NCBI RefSeq assembly: GCF_000785435.2
Contig: NZ_JTDB02000005.1
Coordinates: 186,001 to 250,000 of the forward strand
Length of the DNA: 64,000 bases
Origin: Paraburkholderia sacchari
GTDB lineage: Bacteria > Pseudomonadota > Gammaproteobacteria > Burkholderiales > Burkholderiaceae
Direction: 5' to 3'
Each line of letters starts with the position of its first letter. The stretch's first letter is position 1. Shown in pieces: positions 1-8,830 of this stretch. Made by a program: the position numbers and the translations under genes. A model generated the notes under the pieces. The model was not told the origin of the DNA and did no database searches. It saw only the letters and a list, made by a program, of their open reading frames with translations.

Positions 1-2165
1 AGTCCGCTTTCGCACAATCCGCAGCGGCCGGGGGTGCTGCCGGGCCGGCACATGCCGCAAGCGGCGCGAACGCCGCGGCGCCTGATGGGGCCGCCCCAGG
101 CGTAGCGACGCCCGGCACCGCCCCGCCCGCCGCCGAGCAGTCGCTGCCCGCCGTGAAGGTGAGCGCCGCCGCCGTGACCGACTCGCCGCTGCATCTGGAC
201 ACGCCGGTGTCGAATGGCGCGCTCGGCACGCGCTCGCAGCTCGATACTCCGTTCTCCACCACGGTGGTCACGGGCGAAGATCTCGCCGACCGCCAGGTCT
301 ACAAGCTCGGCGATGTGTTCGCCGGCGACGCATCGGTCACCGACAACAGCAACGCCTATAGCGCGTGGGCGACCTACATTACGATTCGCGGCCTGCCCAT
401 CGACTGGCAGAACGGTTTTCGCATCGACGGCAATCCGTTCATTTCGTACGGCATCACCATGCCCTACGAGAATCTCGAGCGCGTGGAGTTGCTCAAGGGG
501 CTCGGCGGTTTCATGTACGGCTTCGCGCAGCCTGGCGGCGTCGTCAACTACGTCACGAAGAAGCCGGGCCAGGACCCGGTCACGAGCCTCGACCTCGGCT
601 ATCGCATGGACGGCGTGCTTACCCAGCACGTCGATTTGAGCCGCCGCTTCGGCCCCGATGGCATGTTCGGCGCGCGCATCAACTACTCGCACGAGGCCGG
701 CAAGACCTACAACGCGGGCGACATCAACCGCAACGCGCTGGCGCTCGCGCTCGATGGGCAGCTCACGCGCGACCTGCAGGTCTATTTCAACGCGATCTAT
801 CAGCAAAGCCGTTCGAGCGGCCAGACGCCGGCCATCTACACGGGCAGCTACACCGCTTCGAGCCTGCCCGCGACGATCAGCGGCGGCACCAACTGGCTCG
901 CGGGCACCGACCAGCACCTGAACACCAACCTGCAGCTCTACACGGCCGGTGTCAAATATCAGATCGCGCCGGACTGGACCTTCAATACTTCGGCGAGCTA
1001 TAGCAAGTCCGCGCGCGACCGCAACGAAAGCACGCTCACGCTGCTCGACCAGGCGGGCAATTACACCGACAGCCGCTGGAACGGCGACGAAGGCCACCAG
1101 GACATCTACTGGCAGGGCGCGTTCGAAGGCAAGGTGAAGACCGGGCCGCTCACGCATCATCTGGTGCTGGGCGCAGCGGTCCAGCATCAGACCAACGACT
1201 ATGGCACGGCGGCGGGCACTGTCATCCAGACGCTCGGCGAGGGCAATCTCTACGAGCCCAATCCATTCCGCCATTACTCGGGTAGCGGCCTGCAAAAATA
1301 CCGCGCCAGCGAGATCAACCAGAAGTCGCTGTTCGTGAGCGACACCGTCGATCTGACGAGCCGCTGGTCGCTGCTCGCGGGCGTGCGCTACACGAATTAC
1401 GATCAGGAGTCCTTCGCCGAATCGGGCGCGACGACTGCGTCGTATGGGCAGAACGGCGTGATTACGCCGACCTTCGCGCTCATGTACAAGCTCGAACCGC
1501 AAACCACCCTCTACGCGAGCTATGTGGAATCGCTGGAGCCCGGTCAAGTCGTTTCGGATATCTATGCAAATGGCGGATCGGTGCTGAACCCGCTGCGCTC
1601 GCGCCAGTACGAGGTGGGCATCAAGAGCGAGCATGCGCGCTGGAGCGCGAATGCGGCGCTGTTCCGCATCGAGCGCGGCGCGAGTTACGCGAACGCCCAG
1701 AACGTGCTCACGCAGGACGGCAATTCGATCTACGAGGGCATCGAGGCGGGCGGCAGTGTGCGTCTCGGGCGTAGCTGGGAGGTGGCGGGCGATCTCATGC
1801 TGCTCGATACGTGGTACGCGAAGGGGCAGCAGTACAACGGCAATCGCGTGGCCGGCGCACCGCAGTTCGTCGCGGCGGCGCGCGTGACTTACGACGTGCC
1901 GTTCGTGCCGGGCCTGCGCCTGGGCGCCGACGCCAAGTACACGGGCAACACCGAAGTGCGTCCGGCCGGCAACCTGGAGACGGGCGGTTACATGATCGTA
2001 AACGTTGGGGCCAACTATATGACGCGCATCGGCGGCCACGACGTGACGCTGCGCGCGGCCATCGACAATCTCACGAACCGGCGTTACTGGATGTTCCAGT
2101 ACGACAATTACATCGCGCCGGGCGACCCGCGCACGGTGAGCCTGAACGCGAAGATCGATTTTTGA
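1..2165 (+). CDS. TonB-dependent siderophore receptor, 5' end cut by window
   Basis: Outer-membrane receptor that would import a ferric siderophore using TonB energy. The frame is open from the left edge; its first codons read like the end of a signal peptide (S-A-F-A-Q), followed by an Ala/Pro-rich linker and the motif LPAVKV seen before the plug. The GTG at 153 is internal and is not the start. A plug domain follows (TPFSTTVVTGEDL, later YITIRG, then RVELLKG and QPGGVVNYVTKKP), then a beta-barrel of alternating aromatic strands ending in a terminal Phe (LNAKIDF), as expected for an outer-membrane barrel. About 720 residues are visible, so only the signal peptide start is missing. The ligand cannot be deduced. 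Confidence 0.93.
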   Translation, partial: SAFAQSAAAGGAAGPAHAASGANAAAPDGAAPGVATPGTAPPAAEQSLPAVKVSAAAVTDSPLHLDTPVSNGALGTRSQLDTPFSTTVVTGEDLADRQVYKLGDVFAGDASVTDNSNAYSAWATYITIRGLPIDWQNGFRIDGNPFISYGITMPYENLERVELLKGLGGFMYGFAQPGGVVNYVTKKPGQDPVTSLDLGYRMDGVLTQHVDLSRRFGPDGMFGARINYSHEAGKTYNAGDINRNALALALDGQLTRDLQVYFNAIYQQSRSSGQTPAIYTGSYTASSLPATISGGTNWLAGTDQHLNTNLQLYTAGVKYQIAPDWTFNTSASYSKSARDRNESTLTLLDQAGNYTDSRWNGDEGHQDIYWQGAFEGKVKTGPLTHHLVLGAAVQHQTNDYGTAAGTVIQTLGEGNLYEPNPFRHYSGSGLQKYRASEINQKSLFVSDTVDLTSRWSLLAGVRYTNYDQESFAESGATTASYGQNGVITPTFALMYKLEPQTTLYASYVESLEPGQVVSDIYANGGSVLNPLRSRQYEVGIKSEHARWSANAALFRIERGASYANAQNVLTQDGNSIYEGIEAGGSVRLGRSWEVAGDLMLLDTWYAKGQQYNGNRVAGAPQFVAAARVTYDVPFVPGLRLGADAKYTGNTEVRPAGNLETGGYMIVNVGANYMTRIGGHDVTLRAAIDNLTNRRYWMFQYDNYIAPGDPRTVSLNAKIDF

Positions 2166-2181
2166 GCGACCACGCTCAAAA
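2160..2181. terminator. Inverted repeat between convergent genes, possible terminator
   Basis: A perfect 9-bp stem (TTTTGAGCG / CGCTCAAAA) with loop ACCA covers the stop codon of the receptor gene and lies just before the stop of the opposing gene. The arms carry A/T tails, but no T-run follows on either strand. Its terminator function is therefore uncertain. Confidence 0.35.
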
Positions 2182-2185
2182 GGGC

Positions 2186-2719
2186 TCAAAAACCGTGCCG
2201 TACCGTCAGCGTTGCGCCGGTGCTGCGCGAATGCAGGATCGCGACGCGCGCCGTGCCGGAGAACACCCAGTCGTTGACGGTCAGCGACAGCCGCCGCTGC
2301 GGTTGCGCGCCGATCGACAGCGTGGCGTTGGGGATTTCGGTGAGCGTGAGGGCGGGCGCCGTCGAACGCCCCATCTGAAGATACGCGGTTGGCCGCTGCT
2401 GCTGGGGCTGCGCCACCCCAGTCTCCGGGCTGGCGCTCTCGCCGCCGAGCCGGAAATCATGGTCGATCTTCACGCTGTAGAAGTCGGGCAGTTGCGCGTC
2501 GAAGGGCGCGCGTTGCGCTGCCTGATACTGGAACTCAAAGCGATGCAGCCAGGTCTGCGGCCCCGGAATGGACGACATGACTTCTATGGGCAACGGCGCG
2601 ATGCTGGCGACCGTCATTTCCTCGGGCGGACTCGCGAATGTGCCGTCCGCGAACGCGTACCCGCTCAGCAGGAGGCATACCGCGCCGGCAATCCTTTCGT
2701 TCAGGCACGTCATGGACAT
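2186..2719 (-). CDS. Small exported protein of unknown function
   Basis: A 177-residue protein with an N-terminal hydrophobic segment (about residues 10-24) ending in AFA-D, a likely signal peptidase I site, so periplasmic or outer-membrane associated. The mature part has alternating short hydrophobic stretches (LHRFEFQYQ, DFYSVKIDHDFRL, LSLTVNDWVF, TLTVRHGF) compatible with beta strands, plus a Gln-rich loop. I recognise no family. It converges on the siderophore receptor gene with 20 bp between the stops, so it is not part of that operon. Start at 2719; a second Met lies two codons in. Confidence 0.7.
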   Translation of the reverse strand: MSMTCLNERIAGAVCLLLSGYAFADGTFASPPEEMTVASIAPLPIEVMSSIPGPQTWLHRFEFQYQAAQRAPFDAQLPDFYSVKIDHDFRLGGESASPETGVAQPQQQRPTAYLQMGRSTAPALTLTEIPNATLSIGAQPQRRLSLTVNDWVFSGTARVAILHSRSTGATLTVRHGF

Positions 2720-2968
2720 GCCTCCTTTGAAAGAATGGAAACGTCACACGCCAACCGAAACGTTGGGTCCGAACTGACTGCCTTTAACGCCTGGCTTGCA
2801 TTCAGACATTCTAGTCAGCCTGACGCGGAGTGCTGTTCGAATGTATGCGGCAACGCACAGTCGCGGCACTGGCGGTCTGCCGCTATCGGTTGTCGTTTTT
2901 GCGCTATATGACTTGATCCCGACGCGGGAATACTACGCCAATCAAGAACGAAACTCGGCGGGGCGGTA

Positions 2969-3916
2969 ATGAGAAAGCATGTGGATGGCGCGGCAATGGC
3001 CATCATGGTGACGCTGTGCCTGATCTGGGGCTTCCAGCAGGTGGCCATCAAGGCGGTGGCCGGCGACATCGCGCCCATGATGCAGGTGGGCGTGCGCTCC
3101 GGCGTCGCGGCCGTGCTCGTCTGGCTGTTCAACCGCTTCGTGACGCGCGAGCGCTGGGTGCCCGGCGTCGCGCTGCGCTCGGGGCTCGCGGTGGGTGTGC
3201 TGTTCGCGCTCGAATTCCTGTTCGTTGCCGAGGCGCTGCGCTGGACCCACGCCTCGCACGTGGCCGTGCTGCTCTACACCGCGCCCATGTTCGCAGCCAT
3301 CGGCCTGCATCTGAAGCTGCCCGATGAACGCCTCGCCGGACTTCAATGGGGCGGTATCGGCCTCGCGTTCGCGGGCATCGCCGTGGCGTTTCTCGGGCCA
3401 ACGCTGCTGGGCGAGGGCCACGTGGCGGGCCCCAACTGGCTGCTCGGCGACTTCATGGCGCTGTGCGGCGGCGTGGCGTGGGGCATGTCCACGGTCGTCG
3501 TGCGCACCACGCGCCTGAGCGAGGCGCCCCCCACGCAGACGCTCTTCTACCAGCTCGCGTGCGCCTTCTTCCTGCTGTTGCCGTTCGCTTTCGCCATCGG
3601 CCAGACCACGTTTCGCAGCGCGCCGCTCGCGCTCGCGAGCCTTGTGTTCCAGTCCGTCGCGGTGGCCTTCGTGAGCTATCTGACCTGGTTCTGGCTGCTG
3701 CGCCGCTATTTTGCGGCGCGTCTTGGCGTGCTCTCGTTCATGACGCCGCTGTTCGGCGTGGCGATGGGCGTGGTGCTGCTGGGCGAGCATGTCGATGTGG
3801 CGTTTCTCGTGGGCTCGGCGCTCGTGCTCACGGGCCTTTTGATCGTGAACGGCGAGGCGTGGCTGCGCCAGCTATTCGTGCGCGGCGCCCGCGTGGAGGG
3901 CGGCGCAGGTTTTTGA
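2969..3916 (+). CDS. EamA/DMT-family transporter
   Basis: A 315-residue inner-membrane protein of the drug/metabolite transporter superfamily with about ten hydrophobic segments in two EamA halves (roughly residues 5-140 and 150-295). Typical features are the N-terminal ICLIWGFQQVAIK-like segment and the repeat-two segment YLTWFWLLRRYFAARLGV. It sits about 160 bp upstream of the hydroxyproline epimerase gene on the same strand, so it may move hydroxyproline or a related metabolite, but that is inference from position only. The ATG start at 2969 follows a weak G-rich site. Confidence 0.9.
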   Translation: MRKHVDGAAMAIMVTLCLIWGFQQVAIKAVAGDIAPMMQVGVRSGVAAVLVWLFNRFVTRERWVPGVALRSGLAVGVLFALEFLFVAEALRWTHASHVAVLLYTAPMFAAIGLHLKLPDERLAGLQWGGIGLAFAGIAVAFLGPTLLGEGHVAGPNWLLGDFMALCGGVAWGMSTVVVRTTRLSEAPPTQTLFYQLACAFFLLLPFAFAIGQTTFRSAPLALASLVFQSVAVAFVSYLTWFWLLRRYFAARLGVLSFMTPLFGVAMGVVLLGEHVDVAFLVGSALVLTGLLIVNGEAWLRQLFVRGARVEGGAGF

Positions 3917-4073
3917 AGGGCGTGGCCTGACTCATAGTTCCTGACTCATCGGTCCTGACTCATCGGGCGCCCGCTGTAGCTGGCATGACGCCGGGCTCGC
4001 TATGCCGAAATCGTCATTGCCATTGCGCCGTTCGAGCAAGACGGCCGCGCGGGCGACACCTACGATTGTCGCC

Positions 4074-5024
4074 ATGAAAACCCTCACCGTAATCGACTCC
4101 CATACCGGCGGCGAGCCCACGCGGCTCGTGACCGAAGGCGGCCCCGAGCTGGGCCGCGGACCGCTCAAGGAGCGGCTCGAAATTTTCCGCCGCGACTTCG
4201 ACCGCGTGCGCGCCGGCATCGTCAACGAGCCGCGCGGCTCGGACGTGATGGTCGGTGCGCTGCTGTGCGAACCGCACGACCCCACTTGCTCGGCCGGCGT
4301 GATCTTCTTCAACAACGTGGGTTTTCTCGGCATGTGCGGCCACGGCACGATCGGCCTGATCGTTTCGCTCGCTCATCTGGGGCGCATCGCGCCGGGCGTG
4401 CACCGCATCGAAACGCCGGTGGGCGTGGTCGAGGCCGAATTGCACGCGGACCGCAGCGTGACGGTGCGCAATGTGCCTGCCTACCGCTACCGCCAGGGCG
4501 TGCCGCTCGACGTGCCGGGCCTCGGCCGCATCCATGGCGATATCGCCTGGGGCGGCAACTGGTTCTTCCTCGTCTCGGATCACGGCCAGCAACTTGAATT
4601 CGCCAATGTCGAATCGCTCACGGAAGTCTCGTGGGCCATCCGCCAGGCGCTCGAAGCCAACGGCATCACGGGCGAGGGTGGGGCGCAGATCGACCATATC
4701 GAGCTGTTCGCGCACTCCGACCAGGCCGGCATCGACAGCCGCAATTTCGTGCTGTGCCCCGGCAAGGCCTACGACCGCTCGCCGTGCGGCACCGGCACGA
4801 GCGCGAAAATTGCGTGCCTCGCCGCCGACGGCGTGCTCGCGCCGGGCGCGCGCTGGCGCCAGGAGAGCATCGTGGGCAGCGTGTTCGAGGCGCAGTATGA
4901 AAACGCCGCGGATCTCGCACCCGGCTACGTGCGCCCGAGCATTCGCGGCACCGCGCACATCAGCGCGGAAGCGAAGCTGATCTTCAGCGACGACGATCCC
5001 TTCGCGTGGGGCATTCGCGCGTGA
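4074..5024 (+). CDS. 4-hydroxyproline 2-epimerase (proline racemase family)
   Basis: A 316-residue cytoplasmic enzyme interconverting trans-4-hydroxy-L-proline and cis-4-hydroxy-D-proline, the first step of bacterial hydroxyproline breakdown. Both catalytic cysteines are present: Cys88 in GMCGHGTIG and Cys238 in SPCGTGTSAK, and the N-terminal IDSHTGGEPTR motif is intact. Two active-site Cys mark an epimerase/racemase rather than the Thr-containing trans-3-hydroxyproline dehydratase. The ATG at 4074 is chosen because the conserved N-terminus begins there; the open frame upstream has no family similarity. The next four residues of context and the following dehydrogenase genes fit the pathway. 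Confidence 0.93.
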   Translation: MKTLTVIDSHTGGEPTRLVTEGGPELGRGPLKERLEIFRRDFDRVRAGIVNEPRGSDVMVGALLCEPHDPTCSAGVIFFNNVGFLGMCGHGTIGLIVSLAHLGRIAPGVHRIETPVGVVEAELHADRSVTVRNVPAYRYRQGVPLDVPGLGRIHGDIAWGGNWFFLVSDHGQQLEFANVESLTEVSWAIRQALEANGITGEGGAQIDHIELFAHSDQAGIDSRNFVLCPGKAYDRSPCGTGTSAKIACLAADGVLAPGARWRQESIVGSVFEAQYENAADLAPGYVRPSIRGTAHISAEAKLIFSDDDPFAWGIRA

Positions 5025-6211
5025 CCAAGCCGATGGGTTCCTGTCCCGATGTGATCGTGGTGGGCGCGGGCATCGTGGGCGCGGCGTGCGCGCACGAGCT
5101 TGCGCAGCAGGGCGCCGATGTGCTCGTGCTCGATCGCGCGGGCGTGGGCGGCGGCGTGACGGCTGCGGGCATGGGGCACCTCGTGGTGATGGACGATTCG
5201 CCTGCGGAGTTCGCGCTTTCCGCATGGTCGCGCGAACTGTGGCTCGATCTCGCGCCGCGCCTGACCGCGCGCGAGGCGTTCGTGCGCTGCGGCACGCTGT
5301 GGGTCGCCGCCGACGACGAAGAATACGCACTCGCGCAATCGCGTCAGCAGGCGCTCGCGAGCCAGGGCGTGGCGTGCTCGATGCTCGACGCGCAGCAGGT
5401 GCGCGAAGCGGAGCCCGCATTGCGCAAGGATTTGCAAGGCGGCATGGTGATTCCCGACGACGCTGTGGTCTACGCGCCCGCTGTTTCTGCGTGGCTGCTC
5501 GCGCAGCCGGTGAAGGGGCGTGTTACGTGCCGGCTGGGCGCGAGCGTCGCGCGCGTGGACCGCGCGGGCGTGGCACTGGCCGATGGCGAGACGCTGGCGG
5601 CCGGCGCGGTACTGATCGCCAATGGGCTGCAAGCCGTCGAACTGCTGCCTGGCCTGCCAATGCAGGCAAAGAAGGGGCATCTGCTCATCACGGACCGTTA
5701 CCCGGGCACGGTGCGCCACCAGATTCTCGAACTCGGCTACATCAAAAGCGCGCATAACGCCACCGGCACCTCGGTGGCGTTCAACGTGCAGCCGCGCCCC
5801 ACGGGGCAATTGCTGATCGGCTCGTCGCGCCAGTTCGACAGCCTCGACGCTGCCGTAGAAGCCGCAATCCTCGCACGCATGCTGCGCCGCGCCGCCGAGT
5901 ATCTGCCGGGGCTGCCGTCGCTCAACGCGATTCGCGCGTGGACCGGCTTCCGGCCCGCGACCACCGACGGCCTGCCGCTCATCGGCCCGGCAGCGCAGTT
6001 TTCTGACGACTCGCGCCATCCTTCGACATGGCTCGCCACCGGGCACGAAGGCCTGGGCGTGACCACGGCGCTGGCTACCGCGAAGCTGATCGCCGCGCAG
6101 ATGCTTGGCATGCCGGAGGTGTCGAAAATCGATGCCACGCCGTATTTGCCCGCACGCTTCGGGGCGACGGCAACGGCACAAGCTGCAACGACAGGAGCCG
6201 CGCATGGCTGA
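5021..6211 (+). CDS. FAD-dependent D-hydroxyproline dehydrogenase, DadA-like subunit
   Basis: A glycine/D-amino-acid-oxidase-type flavoprotein of about 396 residues. It opens with the dinucleotide-binding fold (DVIVVGAGIVGAACAHELA) and ends with the FAD-contacting ATGHEGLGVTTALATAKL stretch. In hydroxyproline catabolism such a subunit oxidises cis-4-hydroxy-D-proline to 1-pyrroline-4-hydroxy-2-carboxylate, together with the next two gene products. The GTG at 5021 overlaps the epimerase stop (GTGA), the usual sign of translational coupling; ATG 5033 is an alternative. The role is assigned from family plus position, as D-proline or sarcosine could also be substrates. Confidence 0.88.
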   Translation: MTKPMGSCPDVIVVGAGIVGAACAHELAQQGADVLVLDRAGVGGGVTAAGMGHLVVMDDSPAEFALSAWSRELWLDLAPRLTAREAFVRCGTLWVAADDEEYALAQSRQQALASQGVACSMLDAQQVREAEPALRKDLQGGMVIPDDAVVYAPAVSAWLLAQPVKGRVTCRLGASVARVDRAGVALADGETLAAGAVLIANGLQAVELLPGLPMQAKKGHLLITDRYPGTVRHQILELGYIKSAHNATGTSVAFNVQPRPTGQLLIGSSRQFDSLDAAVEAAILARMLRRAAEYLPGLPSLNAIRAWTGFRPATTDGLPLIGPAAQFSDDSRHPSTWLATGHEGLGVTTALATAKLIAAQMLGMPEVSKIDATPYLPARFGATATAQAATTGAAHG

Positions 6212-6491
6212 GACGATCACGCTCAACGTGGATGGCCAGCGTGTCAGCGTGGCGCGAGGCAGTTCGGTCGTGGCGGCCGTGGCGCTTGCGGCGGGAATGC
6301 TTAAGGGGCGAACGGATGCTTCGGCGGTGATTACGCGCCGTTCCGTGAGTGGTGCGCTGCGCGGGCCGCTGTGCGGCATGGGCGTATGCCAGGAGTGCCG
6401 CGTGACGATCGACGGGGTGCGGCATCGGCTCGCTTGCCAGACGCTCTGCGCGGACGGCATGGAAGTGGTTACGGGGAGAGCCGCCGCATGA
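6204..6491 (+). CDS. Small [2Fe-2S] subunit of D-hydroxyproline dehydrogenase (HcnA-like)
   Basis: A 95-residue ferredoxin-like protein with a plant-type [2Fe-2S] pattern: C-x4-C-x2-C in LCGMGVCQEC and a further Cys in RLACQTL. It resembles HcnA and the small subunits of proline and opine dehydrogenases, and would pass electrons between the two flavoprotein subunits. The ATG at 6204 overlaps the previous gene by 8 bp and follows an AGGAG site, and the 3' end overlaps the next gene as ATGA. The longer open frame upstream of 6204 runs through the previous gene and is not used. Confidence 0.88.
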   Translation: MAETITLNVDGQRVSVARGSSVVAAVALAAGMLKGRTDASAVITRRSVSGALRGPLCGMGVCQECRVTIDGVRHRLACQTLCADGMEVVTGRAAA

Positions 6492-7765
6492 AGTTCGACA
6501 TCCTGATTATTGGCGCGGGCCCGGCGGGTCTGAACGCGGCCCGCGTGGCGGCGCATGCGGGCGCGCAGATCGGCATTGTCGACGACAACGCTTTGCCCGG
6601 CGGCCAGATCTGGCGTCAGGGTCCCGAGCATCCGCCGGCGGGCCGCGCGAGAGAGGCCATCGAGGCGCTCGAAAAGCTTCCCAACGTCCGGCGCATGAGC
6701 GGCACACGCGTCGTGCAGGCCACCGGCACGCGGAAACTGCTGCTTGAAGACGCCACGCGCGGCTTCACGGTCGACTACGGCAAGCTCATCGTGGCGACGG
6801 GCGCGCGCGAACGTTTCTTGCCGTATCCGGGCTGGACGCTGCCTGGCGTCACGGGCGCGGGCGGCCTCCAGGCGCTCGTGAAGGGCGGCATGCCGGTGCG
6901 CGGCGAACGCATCGTGATCGCGGGGACCGGACCGCTGTTGTGGGCCGCCGCCGTCACGGCGCGCGAACATGGCGCGCAGGTGGCGGCCATCGTCGAGCAG
7001 GCGCAGCCCGATGCCGTGCGCCAATTCGCAGCCGGGCTCGTGGCGACGCCCGCGAAGCTCGTGCAGGCGGCGCGCATGCGCTTCGATCTGCGCGCCACGC
7101 CGTACCTGTGCGGCGCGCATGTGGTGGCCGCGGGCGGCGAGGCGCAGCTCACGCACGTGCGCATTCGCAGGAGCGTTGGGGACTTGAGCATCGATTGCGA
7201 TCGCCTTGCCTGCGCTTATGGACTCGTGCCGAATACGCTCGTGGGCGCGGCGCTCGGGTGCAGGGTCGAGGAAACGCAGGGCATGGCCGCGATTGCCGTG
7301 GATGACCTGCAGGCCACGTCGCTGCCCGATGTCTTTGCGGCCGGCGAATGCACGGGCGTGGGCGGCATGGAACTGGCGGCTGTGGAAGGCCGCATCGCGG
7401 CGCACGCGGCGCTTGGCGAAGCCGATCAGGCACGGGCGCTATTCGCGCAACGCGCACGCTATCGGCGCTTTGCCGCGCGCATGCATGCAGCGTTCGCGCT
7501 CGATCCGCAACTGCGCACGCTCGCCGATCCCGACACGGTGCTGTGCCGTTGCGAAGACGTGCGCTTCGGCGACGCCGCGCAGCATCGCTCCTGGCGCGAC
7601 GCCAAGCTGCAGACGCGCTGCGGCATGGGCCCTTGCCAGGGCAAGATCTGCGGCGAAGCGGCGGCCTTTTGCTTCGGCTGGCCGCGCACTGGACAGAACG
7701 GCCAGCGACCGCCGTTTTCGCCGGCGCGCATCGGCACCTTGCTCGAAGCGAGCAGCGAGGCATAA
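6488..7765 (+). CDS. NAD(P)/FAD oxidoreductase with C-terminal [2Fe-2S] domain (HcnB-like)
   Basis: A 425-residue flavoprotein, the large partner subunit of the D-hydroxyproline dehydrogenase. It has an N-terminal FAD fold (DILIIGAGPAGLNAA), a second nucleotide-binding fold (RIVIAGTGPLLWAAA) and a C-terminal BFD-like [2Fe-2S] domain with C-x-C (LCRCEDV) and a later C-x4-C-x4-C cluster (RCGMGPCQGKIC). This is the HcnB/OoxA architecture. The ATG overlaps the stop of the small subunit gene (ATGA), so the three dehydrogenase genes are coupled. Which flavin is the catalytic one cannot be settled from sequence. Confidence 0.9.
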   Translation: MKFDILIIGAGPAGLNAARVAAHAGAQIGIVDDNALPGGQIWRQGPEHPPAGRAREAIEALEKLPNVRRMSGTRVVQATGTRKLLLEDATRGFTVDYGKLIVATGARERFLPYPGWTLPGVTGAGGLQALVKGGMPVRGERIVIAGTGPLLWAAAVTAREHGAQVAAIVEQAQPDAVRQFAAGLVATPAKLVQAARMRFDLRATPYLCGAHVVAAGGEAQLTHVRIRRSVGDLSIDCDRLACAYGLVPNTLVGAALGCRVEETQGMAAIAVDDLQATSLPDVFAAGECTGVGGMELAAVEGRIAAHAALGEADQARALFAQRARYRRFAARMHAAFALDPQLRTLADPDTVLCRCEDVRFGDAAQHRSWRDAKLQTRCGMGPCQGKICGEAAAFCFGWPRTGQNGQRPPFSPARIGTLLEASSEA

Positions 7766-7851
7766 CTCCGGCCGCCCGATTTTTGTCGCGGATGCCCAAG
7801 CCCGCAAGGCAAGGGCATAATCGAGCGGATCCCGACTCGATACGCCGCGCA

Positions 7852-8637
7852 ATGTCCGCACTGGTTCTGCCCGCCGCCCTGGAAAACACGACGCTCCCGC
7901 AGATGGTGGCGCACTTCTCCCTGCTCGAACCGCTCTTCGACGCCATGCCCGATGTGGTCTTCTTCGTGAAGGACCACGAGGCGCGCTATGTGATCGCCAA
8001 CCTCACGCTCGCGGCGCGCTGTGGTTTCAAGGACAAGCGCGCGCTGCTCGGCAAGACCGCGGAGGAGGTCTTTCCGAGGCGCTTCGGCCGCATCTACACC
8101 GAACAGGACCAGGCCGTCGTGCGCCTGAACAGCCGGCTCATCGACCAGCTCGAATTGCATCTGTATCCGGGGCGCCAGCCGGGCTGGTGCCTGACCTCGA
8201 AGGTGCCGCTGCAGGACGCGCAAGGGCGCGTGCTGGGCGTGGCCGGCATCTCGCGCGACCTGCAGGCCGCGGAAGGCACGCATCCCGCGTATCAGCGCCT
8301 TGCCGTCGCCGCGAAGTACATCCAGGACAACTATGCACAGCCGCTCAAGCTCTCGCACCTGTCCACGCTCATCGACATGTCGGTCGCGCAGATCGAGCGC
8401 TATTTCCACAAGATCTTCCACCTCACGCCGCGCCAGATGCTGCTGAAGACGCGGCTGGACGCGGCCTCGGAACTGCTCGCCGGCGACCTCAGCATCACCG
8501 ACGTGGCCACGCGCTGCGGCTATAACGATCACAGCGCGTTCACGCGGCAATTCAAGGCCACGGTGGGGCTCACGCCGAGCCAGTACCGCGCGCTGCTGCA
8601 TTCGCAACCCGGCGACGCCGATGCCGCCGGCGCGTAG
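7852..8637 (+). CDS. AraC-family regulator with N-terminal PAS domain
   Basis: A 261-residue transcription factor. Residues about 20-130 form a PAS-type sensor (DAMPDVVFFVKDHEARYVIAN, ending near GVAGISRDLQ), and residues about 150-250 are a double helix-turn-helix AraC domain with the family signature near the end (ATRCGYNDHSAFTRQFKATVG). It is embedded inside the hydroxyproline locus, on the same strand, and probably controls it. An in-frame ATG at 7792 would add 20 residues without similarity, so 7852 is preferred. Confidence 0.9.
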   Translation: MSALVLPAALENTTLPQMVAHFSLLEPLFDAMPDVVFFVKDHEARYVIANLTLAARCGFKDKRALLGKTAEEVFPRRFGRIYTEQDQAVVRLNSRLIDQLELHLYPGRQPGWCLTSKVPLQDAQGRVLGVAGISRDLQAAEGTHPAYQRLAVAAKYIQDNYAQPLKLSHLSTLIDMSVAQIERYFHKIFHLTPRQMLLKTRLDAASELLAGDLSITDVATRCGYNDHSAFTRQFKATVGLTPSQYRALLHSQPGDADAAGA

Positions 8638-8830
8638 GCGCGCGGGCTCGCGGCTCTCCTGGGGTTGTCCCGGATAAAACGGCACCGGCAAGCGCCCGAG
8701 TCTCCGACTGTGCCGATTTCGTCTTTTTGAGTCGCGAAAGCTCTCAAGATTTAAACACGCCGGATAGCGATACTTCTCCCATCGCCACACCACATGTTGG
8801 CGGACCCATTCACCGAAGGAGATTGTCACC

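Noticed and set aside
4925..7405. 826-codon minus-strand open frame
   Set aside because: Antisense to four well-supported hydroxyproline genes; composition is Arg/His/Ala-rich without any domain, typical of a shadow frame in GC-rich DNA.
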